From Fragilariopsis cylindrus CCMP1102 (taxonomy: Eukaryota > Bacillariophyta > Bacillariophyceae > Bacillariales > Bacillariaceae), in NCBI GenBank assembly GCA_900095095.1, contig FMBT01000317.1:310001-374000 (forward strand): a stretch of 64,000 nucleotides of DNA, in the 5' to 3' direction. Numbering within the stretch: the stretch's first letter is position 1; each line of letters starts with the position of its first letter. Below the pieces are notes generated by a model that saw only the letters and a list, made by a program, of their open reading frames with translations, was not told the DNA's origin and made no database searches. This document shows positions 57,332 through 64,000 of the stretch, one piece after another. The position numbers were made by a program, and so were the translations under genes.

Positions 57332-59179
57332 ATGAGTGACAACAACGCATCATCTACGTCGGATAATAGAACAACAACACAATACAAGAATAAGAAAACT
57401 ACTATTATACGCAATCCTTACGCCACGGCAAAGGTTGCTAATTTACAAGATAAAAAGAATGACGAAAATCGTCCTACAACTACTGCCGAATATTCTTATG
57501 ATGATGACGACGACGACAACGACAACAACAATAAAAATTGTGAGAATGAGAATGTTGATGTTGATGTTATGAACGATGTAATAGTTGATCCGACAACTAC
57601 AGCAAAGACAACCAACACCAACGCAACTGTGAGTTTACAGGATGTCACAGCTGCTCCTACTCATAGTGAGGGTGTCAATAATGCAACGACAACAATGACG
57701 AACTCGATGATGATGACGACGACTGCTACAACTAAGACTACAGCAACGGCTACCACCACAAAAAGTTGTGATTATGATAATACAGGAGGTAATAATATGA
57801 ATAATACTTCCACTACTACAAGTACAAGTACCCATAACAATAACAATAACAACAACAACAACAAAACGAGTGATTTAGCTTTTTGGGAACGCCTTCCATC
57901 TCGAACAATATCATTTGGAGCAGCTGAAATATTAACAGTCACGGAATGTATCCAACATTCAAAATTGTATTATGACCAAAATTGTTCGATTCGTGTCACA
58001 GGATTATTACAACATCGATGCTTTTTACCTCTATCGTTATCATCATCGTCATCGTCATCATCGAAAACAACAACCACAACAACAACAAATGACTACAAGG
58101 ACTGTGGTGGTGTTGTCGTCCAGCTTGAATTGAAGGATCCTGTTGTCGTTACTTCCACAAGAATATCATCATCGAGGAAGAAGAGGACGTCGAATACTAC
58201 TAGCACCGGTAACAATATTGATGGTAGTAATATTGGTGGTAATAATAGCAATAATAACGGTCTTCGACGAAGTTCTACTACTCCAACAACAAGACGACGA
58301 TCCTCATTATTACCTTCTTCTTCCTCGAGAAAGCTGTTATCCACGACTAAAAAACAAAAACGGAAACGACCATGGTTCGTTGCTTCGAAAGCTACCAGTA
58401 CCACAACCACCAATGATGACAACAACAACAATAATAATAACAATAACAATAATAATAACATCGACGGGATAATAAATCGGCGATCATCTCTCGGGGGTGG
58501 CGGGGGACGTAGAAGTAATAGTAATACTACTACACATACAAATAATGATACGCTGAAGGTGTTAGTAGATCCACGAATGACTCAATTAGATGTTGCGATC
58601 GTTGGATCTTTCATTACGATAATAGGAAATTTTATTGCTATTCCGATGGTCGATGATGACGACATGAATAACGGCGATAAAGAACAGGACGGCGCAATAG
58701 TAGCGGCATCAACAGCAGCAACTATATTACACGTAGATGATGATGATGAAAAGAAAGAAGACAATAATAATAATGCTGACGGGGAAAATAATAATAATAC
58801 TCGTTCTCCTCTCATTGCATACCATCGTGGAAAGTCTTGTCGATACAAACTTGAGGCACGGACACTTCAAGTCATCAATAATAGTATTTCTGGGGGTGGT
58901 GGTACTGATCTGACTCTATACGGAATGGCTCTTCGATCTAGACGAAAAACTATGTACCGACGATATTACTACAATCTTCAGTGCCAGCAGCAGCAACAGC
59001 TGCAACAGCAACAGCCACAGCAATTGGGAGATGCGGTGGATATCCAACAACAAGAAAACAAGAATGCAAAGAAGAAGGATGATGATGACGAGGATGTAGT
59101 ATTACTGACGACGGTAATATCGTTGTTGCAAGGTTGTGGACCTCCTCCTTATGAGAAATTGTTATTAGACGACGATTGA
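57332..59179 (+). CDS. OB-fold protein, probable TEN1-like CST subunit with large insertions
   Basis: 615 residues from the ATG at 57332, chosen because the upstream extension is only an AG microsatellite. Most of the length is low complexity (Thr, Asn, Ser, Asp runs). The ordered pieces are FWERLPSRTISFGAAEILT, CSIRVTGLLQHRCF, VVVQLELKDP, VLVDPRMTQLDVAIVGSFITIIGNFIAI, and KLEARTLQVINN..TDLTLYGMALRSRRKTMYRRYY. The last two blocks follow TEN1's 'L-V-D/E...VGSL..F.GE' strand and '.A+.....G.DL.LY..A+..R+' helix. TEN1 caps telomeres with STN1 and CTC1 and is normally ~120 residues. The assignment is by pattern only; another small OB-fold protein is possible. Confidence 0.5.
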   Translation: MSDNNASSTSDNRTTTQYKNKKTTIIRNPYATAKVANLQDKKNDENRPTTTAEYSYDDDDDDNDNNNKNCENENVDVDVMNDVIVDPTTTAKTTNTNATVSLQDVTAAPTHSEGVNNATTTMTNSMMMTTTATTKTTATATTTKSCDYDNTGGNNMNNTSTTTSTSTHNNNNNNNNNKTSDLAFWERLPSRTISFGAAEILTVTECIQHSKLYYDQNCSIRVTGLLQHRCFLPLSLSSSSSSSSKTTTTTTTNDYKDCGGVVVQLELKDPVVVTSTRISSSRKKRTSNTTSTGNNIDGSNIGGNNSNNNGLRRSSTTPTTRRRSSLLPSSSSRKLLSTTKKQKRKRPWFVASKATSTTTTNDDNNNNNNNNNNNNNIDGIINRRSSLGGGGGRRSNSNTTTHTNNDTLKVLVDPRMTQLDVAIVGSFITIIGNFIAIPMVDDDDMNNGDKEQDGAIVAASTAATILHVDDDDEKKEDNNNNADGENNNNTRSPLIAYHRGKSCRYKLEARTLQVINNSISGGGGTDLTLYGMALRSRRKTMYRRYYYNLQCQQQQQLQQQQPQQLGDAVDIQQQENKNAKKKDDDDEDVVLLTTVISLLQGCGPPPYEKLLLDDD

Positions 59180-59525
59180 TTGAGCAACTAACTCCTCATT
59201 TGTTTCGTAAATTGAGATATAAAACAATTCCACTAGTTTTCTCGTCTGTCTGGGTCCAAGCTAGTATCGAATTCAATACTAGGTATCATAGTAAAAGTAA
59301 TAGGAATATTGATTAATTCGCTCTGTAACCAGATTCTTCTACAAAGTTTGAAAGTACTACAAAGTAGTCTGATCTTAAAAAAGCTCTCACTGAAGAATAT
59401 GTTCTATTTTTATTTTTGCGACTGGAGTAAGTCCCGCGGGATCGGTTTGAAAGAATCGTCCTTTTTAGATAAAAATTTAAAGTTGAAAGTAGAGACAGGA
59501 TTCATGCAGGATTCAGGAATCGACG

Positions 59526-61211
59526 ATGATGAACTCAGATTATCGCCGCTGCTACCGTATAGCCATTATATCAGTGGACTTCATTATGGTTGGAACAAGT
59601 AGAGCAAAACTTCGTCCTCCATTGTCATCGTTATCATCATCATCATCAAGGCGGTGGTGGTGTTCGATATCCTTCTTGATGCGTTTCTTTCTGATGGTCA
59701 ACATCTATCTTTTTCTTTCCGTTTGGTGTTGTTTCTATTATTACTCCACTGCCTTATTGCACTATCACAATAATAATATCAATAATAATAAGAACAGTAC
59801 AACCGCAAAAATTCGGGCTCCGCATAATGACAAACATGATTTTCTCCAGCATTCAACACCATCTCTACTTTCACCGAAGGCATATCCAGTATACGGAACT
59901 CACGTTGAGTTCGATTATAATCGAGGTACCAAAAACAACAATAGTATCACAGTAGTCTACGCATTGCCATCACACCGACACCATGGTAGCGGAGGAGGAG
60001 GAGGTAATTCTACTATTCGTTCTAGTATCGATAATAGTAATAATGACATTGAAAATAATCATAATAATATAATCAACATCAAAGGGATTGTAATATTGTT
60101 ACATGCCTGTACACATAATGCATTCAAATTCTTTTCTCCATCCAATGATAAATGTCCAGAGTGCGTTGGTTTAAGTGAAGAACTGCGATTGGTGCGAAAT
60201 GTACTAAATCGGGGTTATGTGGCCTTTGCCGTGACCTGTTCCAACTTACAGAGTGGATGTTGGGGTGGCGATGATGATGTCGATCGGATTCGGTACGCCT
60301 TACATGAATTCATCGATCGTCATTATCATTCGATAATAACAACGTCATCGTCGTCGTCGTCGTCGTCCTCACCAATTGTGGTCCATGCCATCGGTGCATC
60401 ATCCGGTGGATCCATGGCAGCTAAGATCATGGTTGAAGGAATTGCTAGTACAGCTTTAGTTATGGTAATGAGCTTACGAAATCAACTGATCGATAAATTA
60501 CTGGAGCAGAAACAACTGACGTCGAAACAAGATTCTATAGATTCAACGACGACAACAACAACAACAACAACAAAAGTACGAAGATTATACTTAGCTCCAA
60601 TGACAAAAGACAAAGGAACTGCAAAACGTGTTCGTGAAAATTACAATTACCTTATGGGAAAACAACATAAACAGAAGATACTACAGTCATTGTCATCCTC
60701 ACAGAATAATACTAATACTAATAATAATAATAATCTTGATGTTCGAACATCATTAACAGTAGAAGTTAGAGTCGATGAAGAATCTTGTCGTTCTTTACCT
60801 GTGACTGTCGATTATTTATGGAATCGTGTTCCCGGTATGACAATGGAGGTATCAACAATCATTGTTGATGTATTAATAAAAGCGAATCATATCGATCCAA
60901 ATAATAATTATCTGTTGATTGTTGATCCAACGAAATCGAATTGGAGAGATTTATTACTTCAACAACAACAACAAGACGCGACAACTAAGGATGGTATAGT
61001 AAATATACCTCAATCATTGCAACAGCAGCAGCAGCAGCAGAAGTTATCTACGACAACAACAACTACAAAAAGTAATAATATGTTGTGGGGAACTTTTGAT
61101 TTAACACCCGGAATGTCACCATTGGCAAAAGCATTACACAGAGCATGGGCAATGCATGAATATTGTAGTGAATCTATTAATCCAGCACTGGATTTTTTTG
61201 AACAACAATAA
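59526..61211 (+). CDS. Membrane-anchored alpha/beta-hydrolase-fold protein
   Basis: 561 residues from 59526; an in-frame ATG at 59586 gives a better type II anchor. A TM segment (FLMRFFLMVNIYLFLSVWCCFYYY) is near residue 55. The hydrolase core shows GIVILLHACTHNAFKFF (first strand and oxyanion-side His), CPECVGLSEELRLVRNVLNRGY, VAFAVTCSNLQSGCWGGDDDVDRI and IVVHAIGASSGGSMAAKIMVEG, with G-A-S-S-G as nucleophile elbow. A similar protein occurs in plants, with conserved CPxCxGL..E. The C-terminal half is interrupted by Thr, Asn and Gln runs. Substrate unknown, probably luminal. The catalytic acid and base are not assigned. Confidence 0.75.
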   Translation: MMNSDYRRCYRIAIISVDFIMVGTSRAKLRPPLSSLSSSSSRRWWCSISFLMRFFLMVNIYLFLSVWCCFYYYSTALLHYHNNNINNNKNSTTAKIRAPHNDKHDFLQHSTPSLLSPKAYPVYGTHVEFDYNRGTKNNNSITVVYALPSHRHHGSGGGGGNSTIRSSIDNSNNDIENNHNNIINIKGIVILLHACTHNAFKFFSPSNDKCPECVGLSEELRLVRNVLNRGYVAFAVTCSNLQSGCWGGDDDVDRIRYALHEFIDRHYHSIITTSSSSSSSSSPIVVHAIGASSGGSMAAKIMVEGIASTALVMVMSLRNQLIDKLLEQKQLTSKQDSIDSTTTTTTTTTKVRRLYLAPMTKDKGTAKRVRENYNYLMGKQHKQKILQSLSSSQNNTNTNNNNNLDVRTSLTVEVRVDEESCRSLPVTVDYLWNRVPGMTMEVSTIIVDVLIKANHIDPNNNYLLIVDPTKSNWRDLLLQQQQQDATTKDGIVNIPQSLQQQQQQQKLSTTTTTTKSNNMLWGTFDLTPGMSPLAKALHRAWAMHEYCSESINPALDFFEQQ

Positions 61212-61412
61212 CAAATGTTAAATAACAAAAACTTCACTAACTACTTGATCTCTCTTAATCTCCAATTCCTGTAGAGTAGTAGTGACTAGAAGTATGTAGT
61301 ATGATGTGATACCTTTTTCTTTTTTTTACTATTGAATACAACAATAATGCTTGGTACTTTTACCATGAGAAAAATATAGGTTGCATTTACTTCGTCTTCT
61401 TCTAAACAAAAT
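61212..61412. other. Short convergent spacer
   Basis: 3' flanks of the hydrolase and the fucosyltransferase-like gene. A T run occurs at 61313-61327. Nothing else is seen. Confidence 0.4.
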
Positions 61413-63241
61413 TTACTTCATTGGAGGTAAGAATAACGGACCACTGTCGTTGCCGTATACTGTTGTAGCTACTTCCTTTGTTTTTGAATCTGACGATGAC
61501 CATTTGCAAAAATCTTTTTTACTGTTAGATTTTCGCCCGATGAAAAGTTGCCTTATATTACAGTCAACATTACCTCCGATCAATAAACCCCAATGTCCAT
61601 ATCCACCATTACTGTACGTGACACAACCCCCAAGCGCTAGTAGATACAGGTCGATGAAAGTATCATAGAATTTCTCCGTAGGTCCAGAGACATACGAATC
61701 CAAATGCCAGGGTGGATTGGGATTTGGAATGGACGTGACCACCCTGATGTGGTGAGATGGCGATCCGACTTCCTCGTTATTATACTGTAGGGCACGCTCA
61801 GTGGCATGAGCAGAATCGGAGGCAAAAAAAATTGGCACATTCGGTCGTATCTGTGTAGCACAGGCTACTGCATTCGCGGTGTATTGTTCAATTTCCTTTT
61901 CTGGTCGTTCGGCTACGCCATATAGAGCTCTGAAATGTGATGCTACATAGTGGTTCGGTTGCAGGTCCATTGCATCTAATTTTGATTGGATCTTTGACGC
62001 CACCGGAGGAGAAGGAGTAAAAAATATCTTCCAGACATGTGCAAAGACCGTTTCGAAGTTGGGTTCGGATGATGTGTCGGTTATATTCAGTGTTTTATTG
62101 CTTGCATCTTGAAAACCAAATATTTCACTATCGTAGATAAAGCTTGGAGTTGTTGTCTGCCACCGACACTTGACGAGTGCCATCCCACCTTCAGCGTAGG
62201 CTGCTATCGTGGCTTTTGTTACCAGACGTTTCCCGTTCGAGTCATCTTCCATCACGTCTGCCATAATGAGTGGAACTCTCCAGTCGAATCCACCTTCCGG
62301 AGGAATCAAAAATTCTTCTAACATCGTCGGTCGGGTCCAACGTATTAACAAAATCCTCTTGGTATCGTACGCCTTCTTCAACAACGCAGGGATTGGTTTT
62401 AATCGATCGGCAGTCCCACCACATTTTCTCTTATCTTGCACTAATAGACATTGCATTATCAGCCACCGTTCCTGTTTCCAATTTTCATTCTGTAACAGGT
62501 CCCCCATGTAGATCGTTTATATCGATGCCAACGAAAATAATCTTTCATCCATTCCGGTACGATCTTGTCCTTATCCCATAGATAGTATGTATCATCCGTG
62601 GTCAAAAATTCCAATGGAATATTTCTATAATACTCATCGTTGGATATGTTGGGTTTAATGGCCGTTTCTTCATATGTCCATTTGCTCATATCTATGGTAA
62701 CATTGTCATTGTTATTGTTATTTGCCATCAACTTTTGTTGTCTCTTCGCCTCTCGACGTTTTTTCTTCAATGCTTTTTGCTTCGAAGTAACTTGTTGTCC
62801 TTTCCTTGGAATGTAGACTTCTTCTTGTTCTGTGTTGTTGTTATTTCCTCGAACATTTTTATCTTCCTGTCCATTATCATCACTGTATTTTTTAGTACTC
62901 GTGTCGGTATTGCTAACAACGGCTGTTTTTGTTGCTTTTGCTTTATCGTCCGGAACATCAGCTAGTTCAGCTATGATAGCTGTGATATTGCGACGACGAC
63001 TACCAGAATATTCCTGTTGTAATTTCAAAAAGCTATCTCGGTCATTCTTGGAAGCATTATTGTCGTACCTATCGGAATGAGTCGACACTTCCAGAACCTG
63101 CGTGATCAGGACTAGATATGCAAAAATCGCGAACGACAATGCCATCAGGATTTTCCATTTGCGATCCACGGCGGCGTTAGCGGCGGCAGTTGTAGCGGAA
63201 CGTTTTTTTCGTGGTCGATGCTCTCTCCCCGTCATTATCAT
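61413..63241 (-). CDS. Type II membrane fucosyltransferase-like glycosyltransferase (one frame break)
   Basis: Read from 63241. A Lys/Arg-rich cytosolic tail, one TM anchor (WKILMALSFAIFAYLVLITQVL), a charged stem of ~150 residues with poly-Asn, then the catalytic domain from about WTYEETAIKPN. At a G run (62501-62505) one base appears missing: RSTWG continues as DLLQNENWKQERW in the next frame, which then runs intact to 61413. Family features: LIMQCLLVQDKRKCGGTADRLKPIPALL, RILLIRWTRPTMLEEFLIPPEGGFDWRVP, NHYVASHFRALYG, and FFASDSAHATERA followed by GGYGHWGLLIGG. These fit the GT-B O-fucosyltransferase / alpha-1,6-FUT-like group that is common in diatoms. Golgi location is likely; acceptor unknown. 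Confidence 0.8.
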
Positions 63242-63878
63242 TGCCGTTCGAATGCTGTTGTTGTTGGGATTTTTGAAGAGTTCTGTCCATTTTTTTTCAA
63301 CGTAATATCATATCAGACATCGTCGTGTCCTCATTAAAATGTAAAAATGATTTTGTTAAATTTTAAATTTATAATTGAATTTTTAAATTTGTTTCGGTTA
63401 AAAACTGAAAAATATATAAATTATCGTAGCCCCCTAATTTATTTCCGAAAAGAACACATTATATTATTGGGATCCACACCTGATGATGAGAGTAGTTTAT
63501 TTACATGGTGTTCCTAATCCACAGTGCGTTTGGACTTTTTTTTTGAATGAGTGGAGTGGATGTGGCAATAGAATGAGCTATTTGCATTTTGCTGCTCTAG
63601 CAGAATCAGAAATGGGCAGAACTGACAACAGCGACAGCAACAACAACAATAATATGATAGTGACATGATGTGAAGAAGTACAAAGCAACATAAACCCAGT
63701 GGCTGGCATAACAATTATTCATAATGCAAATTGATCTACTATACAATCTGATGACTTGCTCTTCAAAATTAATCATTATCCATTACGCAGCAACAATATA
63801 CAATAGATTGAAAGAGAAAAAAGAAAAGTAGGAAATGTCTACAAATACAATAGTAGTAATAATAATTATAATAATAAT

Positions 63879-63912
<34 letters not shown>

Positions 63913-64000
63913 TGCAATACACAGAAAGATCAATCATTGATAATTGGTACAAATAATGAAATACTGCAGGATATATTTCCAACATGCCTTTCTTTTCAAT
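63242..64000. other. Intergenic end region with (TAA)n
   Basis: AT-rich, with a (TAA)n/(TAT)n tract at about 63846-63911. The open frame 63483-63668 has no recognisable feature. Confidence 0.5.
63846..63911. repeat. (TAA)n microsatellite
   Basis: TAA repeats with a few TAT interruptions, near the right edge of the window. Confidence 0.85.

Overview
The window is nuclear DNA of a eukaryotic alga, most likely a diatom. It is AT-rich, most multi-exon genes have short GT-AG introns of about 120-240 nt, and simple repeats are common inside and outside genes. Diatom marks include a plastid pre-sequence with an ASAFAP-type site (NAFAP) on a YbaB-like protein, a cyclin of the diatom-expanded type, a plastid-type homogentisate phytyltransferase, low-complexity secreted proteins, and large Ty1/copia elements. 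I cannot name the species.

Layout. 0-5.9 kb: FkbM-type methyltransferase, a decayed copia 3' end, a cyclin. 6.7-14.9 kb: housekeeping block with clamp loader RFC2/Rfc4, the GPI-anchor enzyme subunit PIGQ/GPI1, tRNA m1G9 methyltransferase TRMT10, and ribosome-biogenesis factor NOM1/SGD1. 15.3-23.7 kb: plastid YbaB-like protein, cytosolic-type lysyl-tRNA synthetase with a C-terminal GST-like tail, eIF3h, and a repetitive secreted, probably GPI-anchored protein. 26-44.4 kb: mobile-element island with a young complete copia element (minus strand, identical LTRs, GAATC target duplication), an old LTR split by a large foldback palindrome, a tRNA-Ser(UGA), and a second, different, 9.5-kb copia element (plus strand) that ends inside the 3' end of an HA-domain/AP2-like gene. 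45.7-64 kb: a PLP-enzyme fused to a ParB/SerK-like domain, a DUF1996-ShK secreted protein, a four-TM protein, homogentisate phytyltransferase, an intron-less DUF1996 pseudogene, a leucine-carboxyl-methyltransferase-type enzyme, a TEN1-like OB-fold protein, an alpha/beta hydrolase, and a fucosyltransferase-like glycosyltransferase.

The most interesting system is the 869-residue fusion at 45.7-48.7 kb. A probable mitochondrial fold-type-I PLP enzyme is joined to a domain resembling the archaeal/staphylococcal free-serine kinases SerK and SbnI. Such a protein could make O-phosphoserine and use it on one chain. Second is the gag-pol arrangement of the two copia families: each has one in-frame UGA just after the Gag zinc knuckle, which suggests readthrough.

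A caution for any user: many conserved genes here (cyclin, PIGQ, NOM1, LysRS, the fucosyltransferase, both retroelements) are interrupted by frame breaks, and nearly all equal the loss of one base, usually in a homopolymer. This looks like residual assembly error rather than biology. I annotate these genes as single loci across the breaks.
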